A stretch of 64,000 nucleotides of DNA from Hesseltinella vesiculosa (lineage: Eukaryota > Mucoromycota > Mucoromycetes > Mucorales > Cunninghamellaceae), in NCBI GenBank assembly GCA_002104935.1, contig MCGT01000007.1:496001-560000 (forward strand). The letters are read 5' to 3'. Each line of letters starts with the position of its first letter. The stretch's first letter is position 1. The translations under genes and the position numbers were made by a program. Under the pieces are notes generated by a model. The model searched no databases. It was not told the DNA's origin and saw nothing but the letters and a program-made list of their open reading frames with translations. Shown here one piece after another: positions 23,360 through 34,976 of this stretch.

Positions 23360-24578
23360 ATGAGACAGCAACTTGATTCTTTAAAGTGGACTCCTCCATC
23401 ATCTGTAAGTGCCGTTGTTTATCCAGTGCCTTGATTTCCCATTGACACCTTTTTACCCATAAAGAATGCATTACAACAGGACCAAGCTTCTTTATTATCG
23501 ACACTAGACGATTCTGGTATAATTCATCCATCATCCATTTCTCTACTCGACCGCTCATTTTTTTTTTTGATTATTCATTGGAATAGATGATAAGGCTGGC
23601 ACCGTCTCGCATTGGTTGAACAAGCAAGTTTGGAAGGATGGCGACAAGGAACTCACACATCGTGCAGTCACAACCTCCCTCACAGCTTCCACCAACACGG
23701 CCGCCGTGGAGACGCTACCGAACAACAGAAAACCAGATCAGGACATGGATTCGTTGACCTCGTCCTTGAAAGATTGCCACCTTGCCACACCCACCTTTGA
23801 CTTTATCAATACCACGGCCCCTTCGTCCTCACCTCCTCCACCCCCTGTCTTTGCTCCTGCCCGCCTGCCTAACAAACCCGGTCTTGACAACAAACATCGG
23901 AAGATTCTTCCCCGCCCGACGCCTCGCCGCGAACGGCTTGGCGCGCATGAATTCCAAGCTCTTTTACAGCGATCCAAAGAAGCCGTCGCTGCTCCACGTG
24001 TGTCCACCACCCCTCCTCTCCCTCCACCCTCCACCTCACCCTTATCTACCTTGAAACGTCGCCCCTCCTTTGAATCGCTTGATTCGTCTTGCTCGCAAGC
24101 AACCATACCCATGGCCACCACCTCGATACCCCCCGCCAAAACCCTCGCACCTCCCCCCACATCACGTCACCTGACGAAAAAGCTGCCAGGGTCCAGCCCC
24201 ACCAAACCTCTTGGTGTCACTCGGAAAAAAAAGACTACTCCCTACAGTGACTTTGATGTGTTTTGCCATTTGATCGCTTTGCCGCTGGATTCCGACGACT
24301 GGGTCTGTCTGTCCTGTCAGTATCGTATTTTTGTCCATGGTTGGAAAAAAGTGTTGCAGCATCGTCGCAAAATGCAGCGCAAACAACGCCAGCTACTAGC
24401 TCAGTTGGTCCATCAGCAACAACACGAGCACCACTGTCATCATCATCACTCGTCCTCGATGTATCAACAGCGCTATCATACTTGCATGCCATCCACCAGC
24501 ACCACGTTGGCTTCCTCCCCGCTTCAACCCCTGGAAGACCATGAAAACTGCCTACCCCATCAACAACAAGTGCATTAA
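23360..24578 (+). CDS. Hypothetical protein with basic C-terminal domain
   Basis: Not recognised. Three exons that join cleanly (23360-23404, 23465-23516, 23587-24578) give 362 residues. Residues 1-60 look ordered (LSTLDDSDDKAGTVSHWLNK, then a WKDGDKELTHRAV segment). The middle is Ser/Pro/Thr-rich and disordered. A compact block near residues 240-310 contains YSDFDVFCHLIALPLDSDDW, VCLSCQYR and a run of basic residues and Gln/His. The single CxxC pair (CLSC) and later His residues could bind metal, but no known finger pattern is complete. The His-rich tail is simple sequence. Confidence 0.7.
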
Positions 24579-25654
24579 CCCCTCTTATTTCCTCTCTTTT
24601 AAACTTCCATACCCTCTTTTTTCTGCACTCTCACGGAACAAGGTTGGACCAAGCTGTTCCTTTTCAAGCAAATAAAACTAAAACTAAAAAAAAAGAAAAC
24701 CACAAACGGTTTGTTTCCAGGGTTTTTTTTACTCTTAATTTTGCAAGCGTGGGATTTTTCCAATCATCCTAGATAGCGGATCTGTCCCTGATCAGTTTAT
24801 GGAAAGTTTTCCCAAAATAGGGCTCAAGCGCGATGGTTTTTTTTTTTCTCTTTGGTTTTGCCGATGTCATGAACTTGGCATGAACAGTGCATAAAAGAAC
24901 AGGCTCGCACCAATACAACAAGCAAACACTATGTCATTTCCAGAAGAAAAAAAAAAAAAGCCCGGATAATTCAGAGGAGAAAGAGGATGTCAGGTTTTGG
25001 TCATTCACCTTTGGAGAACTTCTTTTTTCTACTTTGGCACATGCACTTATTTCTCTTGTACGACAAGATAAAAAAAAGTTTCCTTTCCAGGGCAATCAAG
25101 ACAAAGTTTTTGTCATCTTCTAAACTGGGTAATATGTATCATTTTCAGTCCTTCACTGACCTTTGGTCTTGGCAATGGCCAGAATCACCCTGGAACAAAC
25201 TTTACTCGGGCTCCTTGTTAAAAAAAAAAAAAAAAAAGAGCATCATGACCCTCGTTTTATGATGTCGCACAAGGAAAAGACCATTCGGAAGAAAAGGTAA
25301 AAGGGTGTCTCTCCTTGCCCATCAGCCTCTTCACCAATGACAGGCATGAAAAAAAAGTCCTCACCGAAATCAAACCTGCTGGTGGAGTGGCAACCTTAAA
25401 AATTCCAAATAGAGTCATTTAGGCTTGTTATGGTAATTCTTTGGCATTTGACTCACCTGACCTCTCTGCCTCTGTGGTGTTGGGCTAGCCTGTCATAGGC
25501 GCGACAGTTCGTACTCCGCCAAAACGAAAAGATTTAATTTCGTGGTTTTTTTTTTTTTTTCCTTTCTTTTCCTTTTTTTCCTGACCCACGTTACTTTTTT
25601 TTTTTTCTTTTCTGTACCTCCCTCTCCTTCTTGTTACTTTTGTAGTCCTTGATC
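24579..25654. other. Intergenic, about 1.1 kb
   Basis: No gene is supported. AATAAA is at about 24672. Long A/T runs are present, and T-rich promoter sequence lies at 25545-25610 ahead of the OPT gene. A possible acceptor (TGTAG) lies just before the OPT start, which may indicate an intron in the 5' UTR. Confidence 0.5.
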
Positions 25655-28071
25655 ATGGAGTACGAGACCAAGGTAGAAGAGACTTACCAGTCTAAAACGG
25701 AAGAAACCGTGGAATATGACCAAAAACGCCAGTACGATGAATACTTTGAAAAAGACACTGAACAAGTCAAGGTGGGTGACTTTGAAGAAGAAGATTCACC
25801 CATTGAAGAAGTGCGCGCCGTCGTGCCAAAGTAAGTGGTTTTTTTTATGACCGTGTCGACTTCTTTGCTCACTGGTTTTTTTTTTTATTTTAGCACGGAT
25901 GACCCTAGCTTGCCTGTGTACACCTTCCGCATGTGGTTCCTTGGTATCATGTTTACCGGTGCTTTAGGTTTCGTCAATCAATTCTTCTACTACCGTAAAA
26001 ATCAAATCCAAGTGTCTTCGCTTGTGGTCCAATTGCTGTCATTCCCTCTTGGCAAAGCCATGGAATTCCTCATCCCCAAATCTCGCTTCTTCAACCCTGG
26101 CCCCTTCAACTTGAAGGAACACGTCCTGATTGCCACCATGGCCAACTGTGCTTTCAACACCGCCTACGCCATCGATATCATTACCATCCAAAAGATCTTT
26201 TACAAGCAAGATATTGGCTGGGGTGGCGGCATCCTGTTGATCTGGACCACTCAATTCATCGGGTATGGTTTTGCTGGTTTCCTCCGTCCCTACTTGGTCT
26301 ACCCCTCCACCATGGTCTTCCCCTCTAATCTCTCTCAAATGGCCTTGTTCCGCTCTTTGCATCTCAAGGATAGGTAAAAGTCTGAAAAAAAAAAAAGAAA
26401 AATTCACTCACTTTTTTTTTTTTTTACCTCATCCCAGCAACTGGACCGGTCCTTCTCGTCTCCGATGGTTCTTGTACATGTTCACCTTTATGTTTGTGTA
26501 CTACTGGATCCCTGGCTACTTCTTCAGCGTGTTGTCTTTCTTCTCGTGGGTCTGCTGGATTGCCCCCAACAACATCGTTCTCGGCCAATTGACCGGCACT
26601 GAATCTGGCTTGGGCATCCTCGGCCTGGGCTTTGACTGGTCTACCATCAGTGGTTTCTTGCTGTCGCCCTTGGTCGTGCCCTGGTGGGCCATTGCCAACA
26701 TCACCGTCGGCTTCGTCTTCATTGCCTGGATCCTTGCCCCTGCCTTGTACTATACCGACGTCTGGGACGCCAAGACCTTCCCCATCATTACTTCCAGACT
26801 CTTCACCACCGATGGCTCTCACTGGAACATCACCAAGGTCATGAACCCCGACAACACCCTCAATGAAGCTGCCTATGCCACCTATGGCCCTCTGCGCATG
26901 TCCACCTTCTTCGCCATCACCTACGGTATCGGTTTTGCCGGCATCACCTCCATCTTGACCCACACCTACTTGTACCACGGCAAGGAAATCTGGACCCAAT
27001 TCAAACGCTCTCGCAGCGACAATGAAGATATCCATCGCAAGCTCATGCGTGCCTACCCCGAAGTGCCTTTCTGGTGGTACGGCTTCACCTTCGTCGCCTC
27101 CCTTGGTATCTCCTTTGCTGTCCTGTACAACTGGCCCGAAATGCAACTTCCCTGGTGGGGCATGTTCTTGGCCATGGCCATCTGTGTCGTCTTCTTGCTC
27201 CCCATCGGTATCATCACCGCCATCACCAACCAAACCCCCGGTCTCAACGTCATCACCGAATTCATCATCGGTTTTGCCTACCCCGGCCACCCCATCGCCA
27301 ATGTCACCTTCAAGACCTATGGCTACATTTCCATGGTTCAATGTATCCAATTCGTCGCCGATCTCAAGCTCGGTCACTATGCTAAGACCCCCCCTCGTGC
27401 CATGTTCTGGGTCCAAATCGTTGGTACCGCCATTGCCGGTATTGTCAACTTGGGCGTCGCTCGCTGGTTGATGGAATCCGTCCAGAATATCTGTTACGAT
27501 GAAGGTTTCCCCTTCACTTGCCCCAGTGCCAATACCTTCTACTCTGCCTCCAGTAAAGAAAAAGAAAAAAAAAAAAAAACCGCATCTCACCTCACCTTTT
27601 TATTTTCAACTAGTCATCTGGGGTGCCATCGGTCCTCAACGTATGTTCGGCCCTGGTGAATTGTACAACCCCACTTTGTATTTCTTCTTAATCGGCTTCC
27701 TCTTGCCTATACCCTTCTACCTCTTGTCCAAGCGCTACCCCAATTCCTGGATCCGTTATGTCCACATCCCTCTTATCTTCAACGCTACTGGCATGATGCC
27801 CCCTGCTATGCCCATCAACTTCTCCATGTGGTGCTTGACTGGCTTCATCTTCATGTATGTCCTCCGCAAATACCGTCATGAATGGTGGCGCAAGTACAAC
27901 TATGTCACCTCCGCTGCCTTCGACACCGGTCTTGCCATCAGCACCCTGATCATCTTCGGCGTCGTTTCCGGCTCTGGCTACCAACCTGTCTGGTGGGGCA
28001 ACGGCGGTGCTGACATCAACGGCACCCCCGACAACTGTCCCTTTGCCGGCGCCAACTTTAACGGCGATTAA
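25655..28071 (+). CDS. Oligopeptide transporter (OPT family)
   Basis: Four exons (25655-25830, 25894-26373, 26438-27552, 27614-28071), 742 residues. A soluble acidic N-terminus (about 60 residues, rich in Glu and Tyr) is followed by about 14 membrane segments. Family marks include TDDPSLPVYTFRMWFLG at the domain start, FLRPYLVYPSTMVFPSNL in the first half, FIIGFAYPGHPIANVTFKTY, and HIPLIFNATGMMPPAMPINF near the end. OPT proteins import tetra- or pentapeptides, or glutathione-type compounds, with protons at the plasma membrane; the substrate here is unknown. Codon use is strongly biased (many GCC/ACC/GTC), suggesting high expression. Intron 26374-26437 contains an A-run then a T-run. Confidence 0.93.
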
Positions 28072-29788
28072 TAACTTAATCTTTCTCTCCCTTGTATTTT
28101 GATTACCAAATAAAATGAGTGCTACTACTCTTCCTATGTATTGATTACATCCTTCTCTATTTGCCCAATCTCGCCCCAAAAATAATAATAATAAGATAGC
28201 TTGCAACTTTAGCCGATTTTTTTCCCAGGAGCCGCACCATTCTTTGTGATCTTCGTCCAACTTCCCTGATCTCTATGTAAACATGATGTTGCTCAAATTG
28301 GCAAAAGCAGCTTCGAGTTTTTTTTCCCAGCATTTTTTTTTTTTTTTGGGATCATGAAACTTGAAAATCAACTACCGCGTGCTCTACTCCCAACTTTTTT
28401 TTTAATCAACATGCATCTGAACATTGCACAAAGCTTCCCCTTTTTAGACACATCTTTCCTCGTTCTAAAACTAAAACAGACAGTGCTTCTTTGATCGCAA
28501 TCTATCTTGTGCCATCCTCTTATTTCTTCCGCTGTCCTTGAAAATTCCTGATCCTTATTTTTTCAAGTGCTCCTCGGCGGCTATTTCCGAGCTTTCTCCC
28601 TCTCAGTAAAAAAAAAAAAAAAAAAACGCCCTTGATGTTTTCTCATCATCTTGAAACCTGCTTTTTGCATTTGGTACCATTTGTTCTGCACAGCACAGAG
28701 GACCACGGTGTATTCTCACCAACAGCCAAACAATCATCCGTGATGTCGGTGTTTTAATTTGGCGGGGGTTTTTTTTCTGTCATCGTTTTTTTTTTTTTTG
28801 TCTGGTCTATGCGTCAGGCTGGCTGGGCAACCATCTCCAATCGATCTGATTCGTTCAGCATCATCATCACCCATTTCCCAGGCGATCTGGCAAAAAAAAA
28901 AAAAAAAAAAAAGGTGCAAAACAGCAAGGTATGATCTCGGTTAAAAGCTTGGACCGAATGCACATCATGGAACAGAGCTAAAGACACAGGGAAGTTGCAG
29001 CGAGACTGAGGCAGAGACACCACGCTTAAACTCGATATCTCTGATGCGCATTTGCCACTGCAGACCAACTCTTTTCAGAAGCTGCTAAACTTCAAACAAC
29101 AGACCCCTCTTGGATACGCTGTTACAACGTTTGTTATTTTACCGGTGAGTCTAGAATTTCTTTTGTTTTTAAAAAAAAAACCTTTTTTTCGCGCTTGGGA
29201 CCGAAGAGCTGAGCATGTGAGTGTAATGCTGTACGAGTGAAAAAAAAAAAAAAAAAAAAAAAAAGTCAATTTTATTGCACACAGTAACACGCACAGGGCA
29301 CACGAGTGATCGTTGATTATCACGGATGATGATGTTGGTGAAAAAAAAAAAAAAAAAAAAACGTGCAAGGGCTGCGCTACGGCAGCAGCTTGCTGCCGAT
29401 TCAAAGCTCCCAAGGTTGGCGTGGCTGGTGGTGGTGGCTGGTGGTGGCACCACGGCTGTCACCACACGGTCACGAGTGTGTCGTGGAAGTGTGACACATC
29501 CAGGAAAATTCAACTGTGGAAAGTCGGCGGCCGCGTCCCCCAGCGACCACAGCCAGCCGTGACGGATAATGATAAACACAAGCTACCCTCATGTTTTTAA
29601 GGCATTTGTTTATTCCATGGATGCGTCCGATGATGGATGTACGTAAAAAATAACATTCCTCCCTCTTTTTCTTGCCACCTCCTGCTTTACACATAACCGG
29701 CACCCGCCATGGTCACTTGCCAAAAGAGAGACTTTGATCAAACACCAACACCCCAAAGAGCCGGAAGAGACGCCTGCGTCGTCGCGTT
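28072..29788. other. Intergenic, 1.7 kb, with one orphan exon-like segment
   Basis: AATAAA is at about 28109, after the OPT stop. At about 29005-29141 an open frame reads like protein (SDAHLPLQTNSFQKLLNFKQ, then QTPLGYAVTTFVILP) and ends at a good donor, GTGAGT. I find neither a start nor a partner exon. Several A-runs of 20 or more lie at 28891-28912, 29240-29263 and 29341-29360. Confidence 0.5.
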
Positions 29789-32013
29789 TAGTCACTGGTG
29801 TTGCTCATACGATTCAGCAAATTCAGGATCTTCATGACAATGACAATGGCTAGCCCACAATAGAAAAAAAAATCAAGGTGGCGCACTTTTGTACACACGC
29901 GCCATTTGAGATCACTTGTAATGCCAAAAAAAAGTGCGTCGCCTTGAATTTTTTTTCTCCTCAGGGCTAACCTAGAGTCCATGCTGCTGGTGCTTAACGC
30001 TGCTATTCTTGCATTGATGACCCACCACCCTAGGGTAAATGCAGTCCAATTCCTCGCCATCTTCCAAATGCTAGCCAAAAAAAAAAAAAAAAAAGAACAG
30101 GCGGTGAAGGGACATAACAACGCATTGGATGCTTCAATGTGCTACCTGTAACAAAACGCATGGTTAGACTCTTGTTAAAGCCATTGCCATTCCATAACAC
30201 GACGGCTGTATCCTTCCTACCTAAAAAACCGCATAATAATTAAAGGTTCTTGGAGAGCTGGATGTTGAGTAAAAAAAAAAAAAAAGCTTATCAGAAGCCT
30301 ACCTCGAAACCTTTGCAGCGTTTTGTTATTGAGTGACATTCCTAAGCAACGAACAAGCTTCAACAAAAAAAAAAGCATGGTAGAAGTGAAGGGTGTTTTG
30401 TGATTTAACGTAAAAGAGAAAAGACGAGGCATGACGATGTAAAGTTAAAAAAAAAAAAGAAAGAGCTGTTGTGCTGTCCGAAAAAAAAAAAAAAGCTGCT
30501 GTGCGGAAGCTGAATATGGCAATCCCACCTCTTTCATTTCAAAAAAAAAAAAAAAAGCAACGCTGCACAGCACTTTTGAGTGATCGGTTCAAAGTGTAAT
30601 AGTGCACAAGTGCGCAAACACACGAATGATGATGTAGCTGGAAAAATCAGGACGATTGGTGAAGACTGCCCAGCCAAGTTTTGCGCAACTACTTTTTGGC
30701 ACTTCCCACTCTCCAGCTAAAAAAAATGAAAAATCGGTCATTTTTGCCAGAGGACCCCCCAGGCGACATGGTCAAAAATCAAAGTGCGAAATTGCTCTAA
30801 ATAAATCTGCTCCAAATTTTGCAGACCAGTGCAAAATGGTAAGAGATGGCCATGATTAGCACTTCAACTCTCGCAGGCAGCGGGGGGATGAGCAAGGGCT
30901 TGAGCAAACATGCACTAAAAAAAATATAAGCACGAGCCGCCCAACGGCGGAAATTCAAAAAGACAGAAAAGGTAAATAGGGCAGGTTAGGAATCAAAGCC
31001 AAAATGAAAACCCATTGGGCCGGTTATGTAAAACTAGCCTACGGAGAGAATTTGGACCATGCTTTTGGAATCGCTCAACCAAACAAAAACCAGTGACCAA
31101 AGCTAAAGAAGCCTGTTTTGGAAAACAGGCCCACTCATTTGTTATTTTGACTCATATTGCTAACCTGACCCGACTTCAGATGGCCAGTGCGACTAAAAAG
31201 AGCTGTCACTGGGGAGTCCGTGTCGTCCGTCATCAAAAAAAACAGCAAATAAACACAACTGCTATTTTTTTGTGCGTCGATCCATTCCAATGCTTCTCCA
31301 AAGGCTGTAAAAAAAATTGGAAAGCGTAGGGAAGTAAACCCAAAAAACGCATTTGTTTTACTCAATCCGGCAGTAGTCCGGCAGTAATCCGGCACTCCGA
31401 CGGATTATTACTCCGCTCCCTGTGCCATCCTTTTTGGGTATTTGCAATCCCGACACCGCTGTCGAGGTCCACTCCTCTTGGCGTCCTTATTTCAGGCCAC
31501 AGTGGATCGCTTTGGCTATAATAGCGAATTCTGCTTGTATACTCCAATAGCAAGATGCATTCAGAGAAAAATGTGGCCGGCAAAGAGACGCAATTGCATG
31601 GAAAGGAGGGTATTTGTACTCAACACGGCACTCGGCTATACATAACGCCGAATTGCCGGTTTATGAAATTTGACTGTTTCGGTGGCTTACACAACAAGAA
31701 GGCGCGGTTGGTTAAGTGGTATAATCTTCGCCTGCCACGCGAAGGGCCGGGGTTCGATTCCCCGATCGCGCATCTCTTTTTTGCTACTTTTTGCTTGCTT
31801 TGAGTTTTTTATTTTTTTGACCAGGAAAGGGTATTTTCATGCCTGTTTTGCTGATTTTTTTTTTAGATGTCGTGCCCTTGCTGCTGGACAGAAATGTGGG
31901 GGGCACCTGAACATCAAAAAATATTTTTTTCTGGTGGGTGAGAGACTGAGTTGGCTTTCTCTTTTAGGAAGGCAGTATGGGTGGCCGAGAACTGATGCAG
32001 CATTGTCAAAGGA
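29789..32013. repeat. Right arm of the large inverted repeat (with tRNA-Gly)
   Basis: Reverse-complement partner of 8014-10547. It is collinear over about 2.2 kb, including the tRNA-Gly, but lacks the 407-bp insertion. Near the inner edge a minus-strand frame (29788-30120, 110 codons) has a hydrophobic tail (LAIVIVMKILNLLNRM). The corresponding left-arm sequence is diverged and broken, so it is not supported as a gene. Left and right arms differ mostly by homopolymer length and scattered substitutions. Confidence 0.85.
31702..31772 (+). tRNA. tRNA-Gly (GCC anticodon), right arm
   Basis: 71 nt, same sequence as the left-arm copy. Cloverleaf arms, A-box and B-box are intact, and the anticodon is GCC. 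The T-rich terminator CTCTTTTTTG follows at once. It is oriented outward from the inverted-repeat spacer, mirroring the other copy. Confidence 0.95.
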
Positions 32014-32951
32014 GTAGGCCCTGCGTCTTGGCACCGAGTCGATACAAAATGGGCAGATATGACATGATAAGGACCTGATCCTGGAGTAGCTTTAGTTTCT
32101 TTATTATGCGTGATGGTCGGTAGGCTTGTTTAAAACCGGCAGTTTTGCTGAAGTTGATCATTGGTTAGCCTAGGACAAAAAAAAAAAAAAAAAGAGAGGC
32201 AAGCGGGCGCTGAGGGCAGACTAGTACTGGGCTTGGCACCATACAACCCAGTGTCATGCGTTTGACCGTGCCTTTTCTCACGATAACATGTCATTGATTA
32301 TTGTTGAGAGGGAAGACGCTCCTGTGACGGACCAGGGTTTTCTGCGGTTTTCTTTCTTGATGGACCAGCATCGAGGGGAACATGACGGAATTGGACCTTT
32401 TTTTTATCCGTCGAGATTATCTCGATGGCAACATTAGTTGCTTATGAATAACCAGCTTATGAATAACCAGCCAATCAGAACGCCATTATTGTCAGCAGAA
32501 CAAAAAAAAAAAAAAAGGTGTCTCTCTGCTATCTCGTCGTTGCGTGAAATTAGCACGTTTTCAGCGTGTCTGAGAGATCCAAGCTGAAAGACACCACCAG
32601 ATACGTACCACGTCAATGAGGAAGGTCAATGTTTTTCACCAAGACCGCTGCTCATCTTATGTAACTCGTCTAATGAACTTTTGAAAAATCGCAAGAGGAC
32701 CCCATTGGATTTTGAAAAAAAAAAATGGTGTAATTATTTCCGAGTGAATGGATCAGTGCTTTATTTTGCACAGGAATATATTTTTATGAATGATATGTAT
32801 GCTGAAAATATCAAGTTGAACGGTCATGCTCACACATCCATCTTTCTATGTTTAAACTTGACATCTCCAATTCCGCTGGAAAAAAAATGCCGGTGTTTTA
32901 AAACGCCCAAACCGCTAAGAGCAGCGTTGCCACAGATCTCTCTCTCTCTTC
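32014..32951. other. Intergenic, with a 15-bp tandem duplication
   Basis: CTTATGAATAACCAG occurs twice in tandem at 32441-32455 and 32456-32470. The open frame at 32681-32974 has no recognisable content. Confidence 0.5.
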
Positions 32952-33257
32952 TCAATCAAGACACACAAGCATGACTGATGAGGCCATCATGTTAATCACA
33001 TGAGTTGAACTGCTTGGACCGCTTGAGCCGGGCGTGAACCGCTTGAACCGGATGTGAACCGCCAGAGTGGAGTGTGCTGGGTGAGCTCTCATTTTTGAAT
33101 TTTTTTTTCTGTCACTCTCTTTCCAGTCTAGGAAGACGAGCATGTTTGATGAAGCAATCATGCTAACTATGCGATTTGAACCGTTTGGGACGCATAAGCC
33201 GCGTGTGAACCGCTTGAGCCGGGCCGGAACCGTTTGAGCTTTTTTTTTTTTTTTTTC
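32952..33257. repeat. Duplicated block with phased GAACC motif arrays
   Basis: Two related units (about 32952-33125 and 33126-33257) start with similar CATGxxTGATGAxGC(A/C)ATCATG sequence. They carry arrays at 33004-33062 and 33171-33239. Within the arrays, GAACC or GAGCC boxes recur at alternating 11 and 9 bp, a 20-bp period with core GAACCGCTTGARCCGG. The same array type occurs upstream of the related gene copies at 48.4-49.2 and 60.2-61.1 kb. A T-run (33240-33256) separates the second array from the gene copy at 33293. Confidence 0.8.
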
Positions 33258-33292
33258 AAACTCTTCTTTGCCACACATCTTATCAATGTACT

Positions 33293-33530
33293 ATGGAGGA
33301 GATAACCTGTGAACTAGCTATCTGTATGTTGTATTGTATGGAGTTTAATGAAACAAATTCTAGCAAAGTAATGAAGGAGGTTGATATTGGCGATGTAGAT
33401 CCTTGCTATGAAGAGGATCAAGAATACCCGTCTTGGTCACGATCAAGCGAGTCTTAGACGAGCCTCATCGTTACAAAACATCGACCCTCGAACGCTACGG
33501 TTTGTTCCATCGTGGGTGTGTCTTATTTAT
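33293..33530 (+). pseudogene. Frameshifted copy A of a small multicopy gene family
   Basis: Begins MEEITCELAICMLYCMEFNE, closely matching the intact frame at 60218-60442. A one-base loss near 33431 breaks the frame. Reading on in the next frame restores PVLVTIKRVLDEPHRY, the same segment as copy B. No domain is recognised. It lies 53 bp downstream of a GAACC array. Role unknown; the frameshift marks it as a probable pseudogene unless sequence error is responsible. Confidence 0.7.
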
Positions 33531-34976
33531 ACATAACCATATTATTTAGCAGTTTTATTTTTGAAATTCTGGAACGGCAGCTAGGGATAAAGCTATTATA
33601 TTTTTTTTCCACTCAGCTACGATTTGGAACGCTGCAAGATTCTGTACGACAGTTGAACAGAAGCAGGGTTCCAAATCTTTGAGGGCATCGGGTTTCTTGG
33701 TCAACGTTGTCACATTTTCTTTGGCAAACAAAAAGCATGCAAACGGCTATGTTTTGCTGATGAAAGGGAAGAAAAAAATAGCCTGGAGGTGGCGGCGAAT
33801 AGGGAGCGGTCGGAGCCTAGAATGGCCAATACAGTCGTTGCCTTTTTTGGTGAAGAAATGGAGATGAAGGCGGTCATTTTTACAGTATTTGCAGTCAAGG
33901 TTTTTTTTTTTTCATGGTTGGTGCGAATTTACATGACTCTTCTTGTAAGAATACATGGCAGAAATCCGAGCTAGTTCAACCAAGGACCATTGAAAATGGA
34001 GAAATGGAGGGACAGTGCCGTTTCCCGCTGATATCAAAAGGAGTTTAAAAATGGCAGACGTCATTTGTGCCGATCTCATGGGAGATTGCCGGCCATGTGT
34101 GGCAGCCACGTTTTTGATTTTGCTTGACTATTTCCGAGCAGGCTTGTTTGTGAATGGCGAGAGGGGATGGAAGAAAGAGAGAAAGACACTTGGAAGGAGG
34201 GGCAAGGTCACATGCGCAGTGCTGCTGGAGACGAGCTGAACGGATGATGACGAAAGATGGCCCTCAAAAAAAAGACCCTTGGGGCATTAGGTAATCTTCT
34301 GAAAAAGGGTTGACCTGGTTTTGTCACGGGCCGAAGGGATGATGGAGTTGAAAAGGAGGTTAGGGCTGGGCACCAATAACAAAGGGAAGAAAGAAAGGGC
34401 TGCGATGGGCCTGGCGTGTTTATGAAAAAAAGGTGGGGCGGTGGGAAATAAAGGGCGACCCAACGTTCAGGCTCGTCATTGCGATGGTATAAAGTAGGGT
34501 CGGCCCTATGACGTTCATTAGGATAAGGATCCGTTACTCGAGAAAGATGTCTTGGTTTCCCCATGGGATAAATAAAAAGAGCGGAGTAGGCTTAGCAATC
34601 TGTCTCAGCCAACCCTGATGAATGACCCTTTTTTTAAGATATTTTTTGACAGGGCTCTTACGTAAACCAACACGGCTCTTGGAAGGCAGATGAACTCGAG
34701 CCATGACCATCAAGCGGGGAAGACAGCATGGAATAGACCAGAGCAGGAAGGAAAAAGAACACAGCGTGTCCCAGTGATTTTGAAGGTGGTCAGGCACAAT
34801 TCAGCCGTTAACCAATCATGACTGCAGGCAAGGTTTTAGACTGGAAAAAAAAAGGGTCGACGAAAACCCCTTTTTTGGTTAAAGCTCTCCCTGTCATGAC
34901 TTTTTTTAAATGGCCTTTTTTTTTTTTTTTTTTTCCTCCTTCCTCTTCTCATCTCCCGATCTTTTTTATTCTTTTT
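33531..34976. other. Intergenic, about 1.4 kb
   Basis: No gene is supported. Open frames (33679-33867, 34208-34564 minus) lack recognisable content. A T-run at 34916-34934 precedes the next gene. Confidence 0.5.

Noticed and set aside
26424..27590. Minus-strand frame of 388 codons
   Set aside because: Shadow of the OPT transporter exon; the biased codons of that gene keep the antisense frame open.
8014..32013. Inverted repeat as LTR retrotransposon or DNA transposon ends
   Set aside because: Arms are inverted, not direct, and the spacer holds only ordinary genes with no integrase, reverse transcriptase or transposase.
33004..33239. GAACC arrays as a CRISPR array
   Set aside because: Period is 20 bp with no unique spacers and no Cas genes; the genome is eukaryotic.
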